Below are positions 32,860 to 43,660 of a stretch of DNA of 64,000 nt, in pieces (the stretch's first letter is position 1; every line of letters starts with the position of its first letter). Origin of the DNA: Coptis chinensis (Eukaryota > Streptophyta > Magnoliopsida > Ranunculales > Ranunculaceae). Where the stretch lies: the NCBI GenBank assembly GCA_015680905.1, contig CM027378.1, positions 70,895,501-70,959,500 on the forward strand, given 5' to 3'. A program made the translations under genes and the position numbers. A model generated the notes under the pieces. It was not told the DNA's origin, made no database searches, and worked only from the letters and a program-made list of their open reading frames with translations.

Positions 32860-35800
32860 CTCTTTAACAAATAAGTGTTCCAAGGGCGTGGCAATGGTTT
32901 CCCTTCTTGGGTCTTGATCCAGTACGCTCTGTTGCCAACGACTTGTTCCACGTACTATGTATAGTCCTTCCCATGTTGGTGCTAGCTTGGAGTCATCTTG
33001 AGTCTTTTTCAGAACTAGATCACCAGGTTGAAAAGAGCGAGGATGGACTCACTTGTTGTAGGACTTTTTTAGAGTTTGATGGTAGGATGCCACTCTGATG
33101 GCGGTTAGGTCGCACCGTTCTTCCAGCAAGTCGACCTCACGAGCTAGGACAGAGTCATTGTGCCCAGATTTGACGAGTTCTGATCGAGTTGTAGTGACTG
33201 TCAGCTCGGTGGGAATGACGGCTTCTGTGCCATAGCATAGGGAGAATGGTGACTCGCAAGTGCTGGAGCGAGCTGTGGTGCGATGAGCCCACAGAATGTT
33301 CTCTAACTGATTTGGCTATTGACTCTTGTTCTTTTCGATCTTTTTCTTCAAATTTTCTATGATCGCTTTGTTGCTAGCCTCAACTTGGCCATTGCTTTGA
33401 GCGTACTGAGGAATGGAGAATGCATGGATGATCTTCCATTCGGCCAAAAACTCCTTGACTATTTTTCCCTTGAATTGGGAACCATTGTCCATTACCAACG
33501 TGTGTGGTAAACCGAATCTGGTAATGATGTGGGTCTAGATAAAGTTTTTGACATGTGATTCCTTGACATGAGATAACGGAATTGCTTCGACCCACTTAGT
33601 GAAGTAATCAGTTGCAGCTAAGACAAAGCGAAAACCGGTACTTTTCTGTAGGATGAAAGGTCTCATGATGTCCATTCCTCACATGTGAAATGGCCAAGGG
33701 CTCGCAATGTTGATCAATTCGCGAGCTGGTTGGATGATGTTGTGGCTAAAGGTCTGGAATTTGATGCATTTTAGTACATATGCTTTAGTATTGATCTGCA
33801 TTCAAGGCCAAAAGTATCATTGGGAGATCGCTTTGTGGGCCAGAGAGCGACCTCCAGCGTGGTTTCCACACTCTCCCTTATGAATCTCTACAAAAATTAA
33901 CTGACCTTGTTCTGGGATTATGCACCTCAAGAGAGGTCCACCAGTGGATTTTCGGAATAACTTGTTATTAATCAGGCAATAACGGCGAGCTAGATATGGG
34001 ATTTGTCTGGCTTTAGCACGCTCCTCTGGGAGTGCACCATGTTGGATGTACTCGATGATGGGCTACATCCAAGTTTGACTCATCTGATCCTCAGAGAGTG
34101 GGCATAGGTCACAGACTTCTAAGACATGTTCAGCTTGATAAGTAGGTCAATCAACTACTTCAATGAGTAATTGCCTAGGGGCGCAGTTTGGTGTTTGGGT
34201 AGCCAGATAAGCTAAACTGTCTGCATGACAATTTTCGTCTCACAAAAAATGGTGTATCGTGGCTTTCTTGAAAGAAGGAAGTAACTGATAAACCACATGA
34301 AGGTATTTAGAAAGGTTACTTTTGTGGATAGTGTACTCTTTAGCAATCTGGCGAACGACCAATTGCGAGTCACTAAAGACCTGCAGTTCTTGTACACTGA
34401 GTTGTAGTGCCATGCAGAGTCCCATGATTAATGCTTCGTACTCTGCCTCGTTGTTGGAGGTCGCGAAGTCGATGCGAACTGATTTCTTCATCATTGCTCC
34501 TTCTGGGGATACTAGGACAACTCTGATTCCACTTCCTCTGGGGTTGTTAGATCCATCTACAAAGAGAGACCAGACGACCTTGTCATTCTTCTTTGTGGAT
34601 GGGATAATCGTGTCTGGTTCCCAATTTAAGTCGTCGACCGGGAAGTCAGCTAGGAAATCGGCAATGACCTGGCCCTTCTAAGAGGTGCGTGGGACGAACT
34701 CAATGTGGTGTTCCCTGAGTTCTTCTGCCGATACTGCCATGTGAGTTGTCTTGTTCTCTTTGTGAAAGATCTTCTTCAATGGGAGGTCAGTAAGTACCTT
34801 GATTGAATGTGCTTGAAAGTAAGGCCTGAACTTCCGTGCAGAATATAACAATACTAATACTGCTCTTTCAATGTAAGAGTAGTTCTTTTCAGCTAGAGTG
34901 AGCGTCTTACTTGTGAAGTAGATTGGTTTCTCTGAGTTGTTATCTTTCTTGAAGAGAACCGAACTGATAACAAAGTCTGATATTGCTAGATAAAGCCCCA
35001 GCGTTTTTCCTTCTATTGGTTTGGCTAGGACGGGAGATGTTGTGAGAAATTCTTTGAGGGTGGAAAATTCTTGGTGACATTGATCGTTCTATGAGAATTG
35101 CTCACCTTTTTTAAGAAGTTGTAGGAACGGTCGACACTTGTCTGACGCCCTGGATATAAATCGGTTGAGTGCAGCAACCATTCCTAATAGCTTCTGTATC
35201 TGCTTCTTTGTCTGTGGGTCGGGCATGTCCAAGAACGCTCGGATTTGGTCTGGGTTAGCCTCGATCCCACGCTGTGATACCTGGTACCCCAGAAACTTCC
35301 CTAAGGACTCCAAAAAGGCACTTTTCTGGATTTAGCTTCATTCGAGTTCAGCGTAACCTAAAAAATGCTTGCTCAAGGTGGGTGAGGTGATCACCTGCTT
35401 TCTTGCTTTTGACGACCATGTCATCAATATAGACTTCCATGGTATCCCCTAACATGTCCTGGAATATGTCGGTTACCAATCGTTGATAAGTCGTTCCAGC
35501 GTTCTTGAGGCCGAATGGGACGACGTTGTAGCAGTAAATTCCTTGTTCGGTTATGAATGAAGTTTTATCTTGGTCTTCTTTTGCGAGTGAGATCTGGTTG
35601 TATCCACTGTAAGCATCCATGAAGGATAGTAGTTCATGGCCGCAGGTCTGGTCCACAAGTCGATCGATTCTTGGTAGAGGAAAGCTGTCCTTAGGTGTTT
35701 CTTGGTTGACGTTGGTGAAGTCAACACAAAGGCGAACTGTGCCATTCTTTTTTGGAACTGCAACTATGTTAGCGATCCACTCAGGGTAATCTACCTTTCG

Positions 35801-36079
35801 GATGAAACCCACTTGCTTGAGCTTGTCGACCTCATCATTAATTGCTTTTTGAAAATGCAGTGACAGTCTCCTAGGTCGTTGTCGAACTGGTCGAGCGTTA
35901 GGGTTGACATTTAGTCTATGACATGCAACTTTAGGATCTATACCCGGTACATCAATATACGACCAAGTGAAAACATCTTTATTTATGGATAAAAAATTTA
36001 CAAGTTGGGCTGTGAGTCTAGGATCAAGGTTAGCCCCTACATAGACGAATTTAGGATCGTCTTCTGTTCCTAGATTCAT
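32860..36079 (-). pseudogene. pol: Tat-type pol: RT, RNase H, archaeal-like RNase H, integrase (element D)
   Basis: RT (36079-35348) is continuous for 243 codons: VDKLKQVGFIRKVDYPEW, LCVDFTNVNQETPKDSFPL, FMDAYSGYNQI and the catalytic YIDDMVVKS. The connection region with RNase H follows (35313-34700), then the second RNase H with VDGSNNPRGSG at about 34560 and SNNEAEYEALIMGL, SDSQLVVRQI (34494-34240). Integrase shows GMDIM, VMDNGSQF and GQVEASNK, giving the D, D, E triad (33700-33370), and ends near 32880. Stops separate RH, aRH and INT frames (for example near 34239, 33700 and 33315). RT itself has all catalytic residues, but a full polyprotein is not encoded. Confidence 0.85.
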
Positions 36080-36329
36080 TTTCTACCTTTCTTCGGCTTG
36101 TACTGTAGCTTGTGGTGGTTGAGTGTCCTCTGGGGGACTATGTTCTGCAGTTTCTTTGCCGATCGGATGACTAATGGGAGTGGTCGCAGGAACTAGAGCA
36201 TCGTCTGTGGTTATGACAACAGGGTCTAGTAAAACTTCTGTGGTCATGACAACAGCGACTGAAGTGACCTTCTAAAGCTGTATTGGTCGTATGGGACATG
36301 GTGGGGCGATCTCTGGGGTTTTGAGGGGT

Positions 36330-37155
36330 GGAACAACGACTACTGGGGTGACTTTGGGAGTCCTGACTGGTGGTTCAACAACTGCTTTAGCGACCTTTGG
36401 GTGCATGCGGATGAAACGGACCTTCTTGGAAAGAACTTCCAGTTACGCTTTGGTGCTCTGGCTCTGACTTCGGTGACCAAGTATTTGGCTATTGTATAAC
36501 TAGTGGGCTCGTTCCATGTGCTGACAAGTGAATCGGCGGTCTTGTTCGCTGAGAGGATTTGGTTACAATGATAGGCCTCGAGCTGGTTCCTTCGAAGCTC
36601 CATCATGCCCCTAGGGCCTGGAAAACGGAGAACTTGATGCAATGTTGATGGTATAGCCTGCATTTGATGAATCTAACATCGTCCTAAGATGGCGTTGTAG
36701 GATGACTTGATGTCAAGGACGCTGAAACGCGTATTGAAGTTGACTTTATCTTCTCACGATCCCACAGAAATTGGGAGTATGATATCACCAATTGGGTCAG
36801 CTCTGGAGCCATTGAACCCATAAAGAGGAGCAATCGGATCTATGAAGACTGACTTGGGCAAGTTCATCTCCTGGACTGTATGATAGAACAAAATGTCGCA
36901 TGAGCTACAAGGGTCAATCAGAACACGCTTGACTGTCCAGTTGTTGATTTTGACATGGACTACGAGCGCGTCATTGTGCGGGAGGCAAACCTTGTTGAGG
37001 TCAGCCTCTGTGAAAGTGATGTCCCCTGTGTTTCGACCTAAACTTTGCGGGGCAGGTGCCGCTTGTGATGAAAAGTGGTAGACCTCTTGAAGGGCGCCCA
37101 CACGCCTTCTTTTCTCTCTATACGAACTAACTGAGTCATCTGGGAAAGTGATCAT
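36330..37155 (-). pseudogene. Aspartic protease region of element D, altered active site
   Basis: The minus-strand frame 37155-36754 reads FTEADLNKVCLPHNDALVV, then VKRVLIDPCSSCDILFY and APLYGFNG, the standard Tat protease pattern in which a D-x-G-S-S-x-D-I-L core holds the catalytic Asp. Here the core is DPCSSCDIL: the Asp is kept but the Thr/Gly are replaced, so activity is unlikely. A stop near 36751 ends the frame. The next ORF (36663-36340) is the linker to RT. It lies between gag and RT in the same element. Confidence 0.75.
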
Positions 37156-37248
37156 ATGAATAGTTCTTTCATTATCGCGATCGGAAGAGTGTTGACGTCG
37201 CTCATGACGGGAACGATCTCTGGGACGCCCTCTACTATAGGGGCAAGC

Positions 37249-38478
37249 CTAGACATTGTGGCGATCATTGCAAGGTGGAGACCTACTGCGCACCCTTCGA
37301 GCAATAAGTTTGTGGCGCAAATCACCATCAGCAATGTTGGTGTATTGCTTGATATGGCCTGCTTCAATGAGGTCCTGGAGGTAATGCTTTATCCCCCAGC
37401 ATGCATCAGTTTCGTGACATTTTGCTCGGTGGAAAGCGAAGTAAGGCTTGTCAGGTCGGTCTGCCGGTTGACGCACGTCAAGTTGGTAATACGCAGCTCG
37501 CTTGATCTTGTCCAGTATATGGTTGGGAGAACGTGTGAGGACAGCAAACTCTCAGTCGTTGTTTGTCTTGTTCCCTGGCTTCGGCTCCTGCGGTCTGGAC
37601 CGCTTTTTGGTAGGTGGGGAATCTTCGGAGATTGCTGCTACTTCCTGTTCCTTTATTAAGCCGTGAAGTTTCAGGCTTTCTTGTAACTTAATGTACTTGT
37701 CCACTCGAGCGTATAGCTCGGATAAGCGTTCGGGCGTTCCTTCATCGACACACGGAGAGGTCGTATTTTTGCTTTCGACTCGACAGGAGTTGGAGAATGC
37801 CAGTGTGACAAAGGATTCTTTAAGACCACTTTCCATGCATAATAGTTCAGCTTTGAACCGTCCTAGAAACTAGCGAATAGTTTCATCTTCACCAAATGAT
37901 AGCTGGAAGAGTGAATCAAGATCAGCTTTTTTACATCTGTTGTGGACGTACTGACTAGCAAACAGATCGGTGAGTTGCTCGAAGGTCTTTATCAAGTCTG
38001 GCTCGAGTGAAAAGAACCAATCAAGTGCGCCATCTTTGAGACTGGCGGGGAACAAGCGACAATGAAGATGATCAAACTCTGGTGCACTATAGAGTGCGAG
38101 ACTTTGAATGTAATGAGCTACGTGCTGACCAAGAGATGTGCTACCATCATACATTAGAAAACGTGGTTGTACGAAATCTGGAGGAGAAGCTCTACTAAGT
38201 ACCTTAGAAGTGAACGGGGACGAACTGTACGTCTTCAGCATTTTTTGGACGATTTGGGTGGCGTCCTTCTTGACTGCGCTTTGGTCGATCAGTTGTGACA
38301 GTTCATTAATCTGTTGATTAACTTCGTTGATGCCATCTTCTGGTAAGGTACCTGGCGGATTTTGCGTGTCCACTTGAGCGTGTAGCGTAACATTCTCCTG
38401 CCTGAGCAGGGTGATTTGCTCATTCATTATTCCTAACTGATTAGCTAAACCTTGGATTTGAGCTTCGAGGCTTGCCAT
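37249..38478 (-). pseudogene. gag: Tat-type gag of element D, two premature stops
   Basis: ATG at 38478 begins MASLEAQIQGLANQL, a coiled-coil N-terminus (LMNEQITLLRQENVTL-like heptads). The retrotransposon gag domain follows at about residues 95-200 (YDGSTSLGQHVAHYIQSL, LKDGALDWFFSL, LTDLFASQYVHNR). The frame is cut by TAG at 37870 and again near 37552, but reading continues in the same frame each time, so these are stop mutations rather than shifts. The tail has FAFHRAKCHETDACW, a degenerate form of the Tat CxFHxxxGHxTxxC zinc motif. The start is chosen because it is the first ATG after the primer site, about 85 bases downstream. Confidence 0.8.
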
Positions 38479-38544
38479 ACTTCGTGGGCTTGAGAACTTT
38501 GCTTTTTGGTTTTAAGATTGTATAAGTGGTTTCTCAAGAAATCG

Positions 38545-38562
38545 AGACCACAGACATCGCCA
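38545..38562 (-). promoter_or_regulatory. Probable primer binding site of element D
   Basis: One base inside the LTR end the minus strand reads TGGCGATGTCTGTGGTCT. TGG is required by the tRNA CCA tail and the position is right. I could not match the rest to a tRNA from memory. Confidence 0.5.
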
Positions 38563-38563
38563 A

Positions 38564-39104
38564 TGTAAAGGAGCATTTTAGTTCCCCTTTACATACGATA
38601 TTAGAAGGAGATTGGATTTGAATGTGGGAAAGACCGAGTTCGTTGTTTTGAGCGAACTGCCTACGTATCTTCCTCTTGATTCTGGGGAGAGAGAAGAATC
38701 AGGTCTGGCGTAGTTCATATGGGGAGTATTTATAAGCGATGAAAATGAATCTTCACCCAACACATGTAAAGATCAGTACAAATGTAGGGTGGAGATTGCT
38801 GATCATGATTCGTGTGAGAATTGTTGCTAGTAGGTTTGCTGTAATGATGAGGATTAGTAGCCTGGGTTGGTAGCTTGCGGCAGTGGTCAGTAGCTGGTGG
38901 CAGTGATTTGCGTACGTGTATCTTTGTACATGATCGCTTCTAGAAGGTATGCTGAGTCATGATACAGAACAATATGTGTAATGATATGAACTGTTCTAGA
39001 GCGATCTCGTAGTTTGTGGATGCGATCTAGCGGCATAGGTCGGCAAAGTAAGTCAGAGGTCGGTGTGGTATCTCTACCATGCTGAGCACGTGCTTGATAT
39101 TCCT
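38564..39104 (-). mobile_element. 5' LTR of element D, outer end truncated
   Basis: Direct repeat of 26392-26936. Similarity stops at ATATTCCT (39104); the terminal ~24 bp present in the other LTR are missing, and a foldback element begins within five bases. It contains a short internal duplication (GGTAGCTTGCGGCAGTGG, then GTCAGTAGCTGGTGGCAG) absent from the other copy. Confidence 0.85.
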
Positions 39105-39107
39105 TTA

Positions 39108-39445
39108 ATTCTCTGAAAAGTAGCTAACTTAAAATAAGTACGTACGTACAACTTCACCTACAAAATGAATTCAAATCCAAAATTTTAACTCATTTGGAAA
39201 CTTCTAACATAGATAAAAATTGTTGTTATCTTTAAAAAGAAATCTAATGGTCCAGAAATGTTGAATTTTTGTAATTGTTTTTTGCCAATGTTAGAGGTTT
39301 CCAAATGAGCTGAAATTTTGTAGAAATGATCTTAATATTGAGTATATCATATCTACAAAAAAATAGGTTTAAATTCATTTTGTAGGTGAAGTTTTACTTA
39401 CGTACTTATTTTAAAGTTAACTTAAGTAGCTACTTTTAAGAGAAT
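39108..39445. mobile_element. Foldback MITE, nearly full-length inverted repeat
   Basis: The left arm starts ATTCTCTGAAAAGTAGCTA, includes AAAATAAGTACGTACGTACAAC and CACCTACAAAATGAATTCAA. The right arm is its reverse complement with few differences (GCTACTTTTAAGAGAAT at the end). Inner parts also pair (TTTGGAAACTTCTAACAT with ATGTTAGAGGTTTCCAAA), so almost all 338 bp can form one hairpin. No ORF. No convincing target duplication, so the superfamily is undetermined. Confidence 0.8.
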
Positions 39446-39448
39446 GAC

Positions 39449-39502
<54 letters not shown>
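39449..39502. repeat. (AT)n tract at left end of giant transposon
   Basis: About 54 bases of alternating AT directly before the TIR. A matching tract (56029-56063) follows the right TIR, consistent with insertion into a pre-existing TA microsatellite. Confidence 0.9.
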
Positions 39503-39504
<2 letters not shown>

Positions 39505-39715
39505 GTTAGGATACAGCCACAGGTACTGTAGCCACATTGTGGACACAGCCGATCCACACCTTTCATCTCCCCATCAACCCAACTGATCCTACGGCCAAAT
39601 GAAATTCCGAAATTTTGAAAAAACGAAATTCGGAAAAACCAAAATTTCCGGAATTTTGAAAACAAAAATTTTGAAACCAAAATTTTGAAATGTTTACCTT
39701 CTTCTCCAAAAAAAC
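39503..39715 (+). repeat. Left terminal inverted repeat of giant transposon
   Basis: Starts GGGTTAGGATACAGCCAC and pairs with 55814-56028 through CCACATTGTGGACACA, GATCCACACCTTTCATCTCC, CATCAACCCAA and a long A-rich part ending at CTTCTCCAAAAAAACA. Differences are scattered substitutions and small indels. The start itself contains the palindrome-like GCCACATTGTGG. Confidence 0.9.
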
Positions 39716-40296
39716 ATCAGTGTGACAATCTCCTCCAATTTCAGTGTGACAATCATTGTGACAATCAGTGTGATAAACAATCGAAATAGGATTCAAATAA
39801 AAAATCGAATGTTTACCTTCTTCTCCAAAAAAATCAGTGTTTACGAATCAATCTCCAAAAAAAATCAGTGGACACAGCTACACTCTCCGAAAACAATTAA
39901 GGTTTGTGTTTACATTCTCTCTTTTAATCTTATCTCCAAAAAATCAGTGTTTCACTCGAAAACAATGTGCTAATTAACCATTGTTGTGTTGAATTAAGGT
40001 GTTCATTGACGAATCAATCTTCGTTTCAAGCTTGGTTTAAGTCGGAGCAACCTTTATTTTCACAGGTTTGTTTCTTCCATTCAAACAAGATTTTGTTGTT
40101 CATAAATTGGGATTTTGCTTCTTTTTTATGGAACTAATTGGCGTTGCTATGGGTTTGTTTGATATTTGTTTGCTTTATAAACATTTAAGTGGGATTGAAT
40201 TATTAATTGAAGATATTTTGTTTGTTTACTTGATTGGATTTATAAGAGATGAATGATTCAAAATAAATAAATCATTAAATCAAGCAATGAAGTTAT
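39716..40296. other. Left subterminal region of giant transposon
   Basis: Short direct repeats of CAGTGTGACAATC (39717-39772) and of CTTCTTCTCCAAAAAAATCAGTG. No gene. Confidence 0.5.
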
Positions 40297-40885
40297 GAAC
40301 GGTGAACTCTGTCAGAGTTCGGTGAACTCTATCAGAGTTTTGAACTCTTTCAGAGTTCAGAGTTTTGAACTCTTTCAGAGTTCAGAGTTTTGAACTCTGT
40401 CAGAGTTTTGAACTCTTTCAGAGTTTAGAGTTTTGAACTCTGTCAGAGTTCGGTGAACTCTTTCAGAGTTCAGAGTTTTGAACTCTTTCTGAGTTCAGAG
40501 TTTTGAACTCTGTCAGAGTTCGGTGAACTCTGTTAGAGTTTTGAACTCTTTCAGAGTTCGGAGTTTTGAACTCTGTTAGAGTTCGGTGAACTCTGTCAGA
40601 GTTCGGTGAACTCTTTCAGAGTTCAGAGTTTTGAACTCTGTTATAAGAGATGAATGATTCAAAATAAATAAATCATTAAATCAAGCAATGAAGTTATGAA
40701 CGGTGAACTCTATCAGAGTTTTGAACTCTGTTAGAGTTCGGTGAACTCTTTCAGAGTTCAGAGTTTTGAACTCTGTCAGAGTTCAAAGTTTTGAACTCTG
40801 TCAGAGTTCGGTGAACTCTTTCAGAGTTTTGAACTACTCTGTCAGAGTTTTGAACTCTGTCAGAGTTCAGAGTTAACAGAATTGG
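40297..40885. repeat. Left GAACTCT/AGAGTTC palindrome array
   Basis: About 600 bp made of GAACTCTGTCAGAGTTC (8-base arms around one base) and variants, alternating with CGGT and TTTT linkers. A 401-bp duplication brings a copy of the unique flank (TATAAGAGATGAATGATTC, 40241 and 40642) into the array. The matching array at 52393-53089 is in the opposite orientation. Confidence 0.9.
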
Positions 40886-42078
40886 CTCATTTGAAATGAA
40901 GTGAGTTAGGAGCCACCCTCGAAATATGTATACTTTTTCCTCTTTGTCTCCAAATAAGTGGTTCCGCCTTTGCGAGCTACAACAAGCTTTTAGATGCATC
41001 CGCATTGTGCGCTTAGGTTTTAAGTTGTTCTTGGATCTCTCGGTTTAGCCCCGACTTTCTATATAAAATTGGAAAACTCAACTTTTATTGGTTTGTTGGA
41101 CAAGTGAAGTAGGGAAGAACTCACTTTTATGGTTGTGCATGGGCTTTCTTTTTATTTAGTCGGATCGGGGACTTACGTGGAAATGTGTTTGAAGCTTGCG
41201 ATGTTTTGGTTTTGAAAGACATTTGATTCTCTTGCGAAACCCGGAGGCCTCTCTTTATCTCTTTCGTTCTTTGCCATGAAGAGAGTGTGGAATACCCTCT
41301 TCTCTTTAGTTCACCTTAACAATCATTGTAAGAGACTGAATTTGTACAAAGTACCGACATATGACATCGATTGCATTGATTTTATCTTAAGTCTTCTAAG
41401 CCATATTTCCGTAGGCCTCCTCTAACACTAGGTTTAAAGCCCAAATGTTCACCAAACTCGTGTCAAAAATACTTTCATGAGTAACCCACCCGGACTAGGG
41501 TAATAGACTTGACCCCTGCTTGTAAAGGTTACTGCAGGGAAGATACTTTATGTGGTTGGTTTTCCTTCTTTTGACTATGTACTTTTACTATAGGCTAATG
41601 GAAGCCTTTTACTTGTGAAGTTTTACTTAGTACCTCGTGACTTTACTTCTTTAAAGTCTATATGAAAAAGGAGCCGTTGATACAAAATTGGGAAGTTGAA
41701 GTTAGAATATCTAATGTGAAGGCGCGAGGCTAATTCTTAAATACGTTTTAGAGATGAAGTTGCAAAGGAAAAGGTGATTTGGATAGTTATACAATCGAGA
41801 GGTGTCCAAGAAGAGATATCTTCAAATTTTCGAGTGATGACAAAAAATCAAATTTTGGATTTTGCTAAGTAACATGGACACTTTGTATATGACATATGGC
41901 CACTTCCATAGTTATTTATCTGTAAAGAGACACTTTTAAGGTCTTGAACCCAAGAGTTAGTTGTGTAACTAAAGAATAGAAATAGTTTTATTTTTAATTA
42001 GTCGTGTCCTTGTGTCCTAGTTCAAATAGGTCGTAGTTTTTCTTTTTATTGGTTTGTTAGACAAGTGTAGCTAAATGG
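40886..42078 (+). other. Unassigned internal DNA of giant transposon (left)
   Basis: No sustained ORF, no recognised motif and no repeat beyond short A/T tracts. It could be captured or intronic sequence. Confidence 0.4.
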
Positions 42079-42660
42079 ATGTTTGTTTGTTTGGATTTTT
42101 GTTCTGTAGATGGAAAGAACTCGTGCAATAGGTGTGGTGATAACACTCATTCATCGAGAAAATGTTGTTGGTTGTCTACGCTTTGTTGCATTCGAAAATG
42201 TCGTGGAAGTAGGATCCCGAAACAAATCGAGCCAAATCCAATCTCTTGGGAAAAATTTTTGACTGTCAAGCGCTTTAGCGGAGACTTCCAATGGTTGGAA
42301 GACGCGAGAGCATCGCATTAGTACCTCTAGAGAATCTAAGATGCAGACAAATTGAATTAAGCGCTGGGTTCGAGAAAGGTTAACACAACAATGAAGAAAA
42401 CGGAAAATGAAGGCAGAAAAAATCTTGAATTGCACCGAGTGTGGGAAGGATTTTGAATGGTTGGATACTTTGTTAGCTTGGTTAAGGAGCAACATTGAGT
42501 TGGCAGCGAGTTCAAGCTCTTCCACACTCACCTCTTCCTCGTCTTCAAAAAAAGATAAAAAAGTCAAAATTACACTTGAAATTGACGACGATGGTTTGTC
42601 GAAAGAATTCGAGTTTCATTGTAAAATTAGATGAGTGCGTGGTTGATTTCAAGTTCTTTG
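42079..42660 (+). pseudogene. Small zinc-knuckle-like ORFs upstream of transposase
   Basis: ORF 42079-42321 contains CNRCGDNTHSSRKC (C-x2-C-x4-H-x4-C). A second ORF (42407-42634) contains CTECGKDFEWLDTLLAW, then a Ser-rich run and a Lys/acidic end. The Cys pairs and FEWLD resemble a broken GRF-type zinc finger such as accompanies some MULE and LINE proteins, but the frames do not join and stops intervene. I cannot assign a function; it may be a decayed accessory gene of the transposon. Confidence 0.3.
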
Positions 42661-43204
42661 TATTGCGTTTTTTTGTGAACTTGTGGTGAATGTAATTATG
42701 CTGGTTAATTCATTTTGTGAACTTGCTGGTTAATCCATTTTGCTTATCTTGGTAACAACTTGTGGTTATGAACTTGTGGTGAACTTGTGCTTATCTACTG
42801 TAACTATGACTCTGATTTATTTGCTACAGAATCTTGTGTTGATGTAACAATGAATAAATTTGATTGGTAGTTTGTTCTAATAACAATGAATAAGTTTGAT
42901 TGGTAGTTTGTTCTAATAGTTTCGTCGAGAAAAATAAAAACTAAATAAAAGTCGCACAGTTCCTACAACTTAAATAGTTTTGCTGTCATAAACATAAAGA
43001 TAAACAAGTTCCTACAAGCTGTCAGAGAACAAGTACAAGCTGTCAGAGTATTGGTATTTCACAGAAACATACAAAAAAAACCGCAAGTAGAATAGAAAAA
43101 AGACAATGAGAACACCGACTAAAAAAGCACAAGCTAACATAACATAACACAAGTCTGTACTAGTTTTACACTCCGACAACTTGCGCATTTTAGTTTGTCA
43201 TTGC
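42661..43204. other. Non-coding DNA before the small palindrome cluster
   Basis: Imperfect short direct repeats of AACTTGTGGTGAACTTG and of a 46-base unit holding TTTGATTGGTAGTTTGTTC (42859-42920). No gene. Confidence 0.4.
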
Positions 43205-43385
43205 TCAAATCCCAAACGACATGGCCACACCGTTTGGGACTAAATCCAAACGGTATGATCACACCGTTCAAGAGGGAAAAAAACAGACCACCATTTTTAT
43301 CAAGCTCAAATCCCAAACGGCATGGCCACACCGTTTGGGACCTAGTGAAAACGGTGTGGCCGCACCGCTCAAGAGAAAAAAACAG
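43205..43385. repeat. Left cluster of CGGTGTGG-CCACACCG palindromes
   Basis: Four diverged units (about 43210, 43245, 43312, 43347) of the palindrome made of AAACGGTGTGG and its reverse complement. The linker AGAGGGAAAAAAACAGACC, then ACCATTTTTATCAAGCTC, is the reverse complement of the linker at 46835-46885, so this cluster is inverted relative to the large array right of the transposase. Confidence 0.85.
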
Positions 43386-43660
43386 ATCCACGCCAAATCC
43401 CAAACGAAATTTCATAAAACAAAATTTTGCAAAGCAAAAACACCTAAATAAACAAAACATTACATCGAGAATTTCCTTATTTCTCTATTTCTCATTAATT
43501 TCTCTATTTTGAATTTCCTTATGCATTTTCTCGACTAGCCTTATTATACATTTACACTTGTGACTTGCTTAAATGGACAACAATTTGTTTGAGTTGTAGT
43601 TGCTACTATACTTTGTTCACAATGCCCTTGTTTCCACAATTTTGACATTTTTGTTATCAG

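Larger units (their letters stand above)
26392..39104 (-). mobile_element. Element D: Tat-lineage Ty3/gypsy retrotransposon
   Basis: Two direct repeats of about 540 bp (26392-26936 and 38564-39104) bound minus-strand gag, protease, RT, RNase H, a second RNase H and integrase. The second RNase H carries the VDGSxNPRGSG and SNNEAEYEALIMGL motifs of the archaeal-like RNase H characteristic of the Tat/Ogre group. Between integrase and the 3' LTR lie a 139-bp tandem repeat and two antisense genes. The copy has premature stops in gag and a mutated protease active site, so it is not autonomous. The right LTR lacks its outer ~24 bp. Confidence 0.85.

Noticed and set aside
22880..42320. Shared EDARASH peptide in ORF C3 and in the MULE ORF at 42079-42321
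   Set aside because: Only seven or eight residues with no flanking similarity; likely chance.
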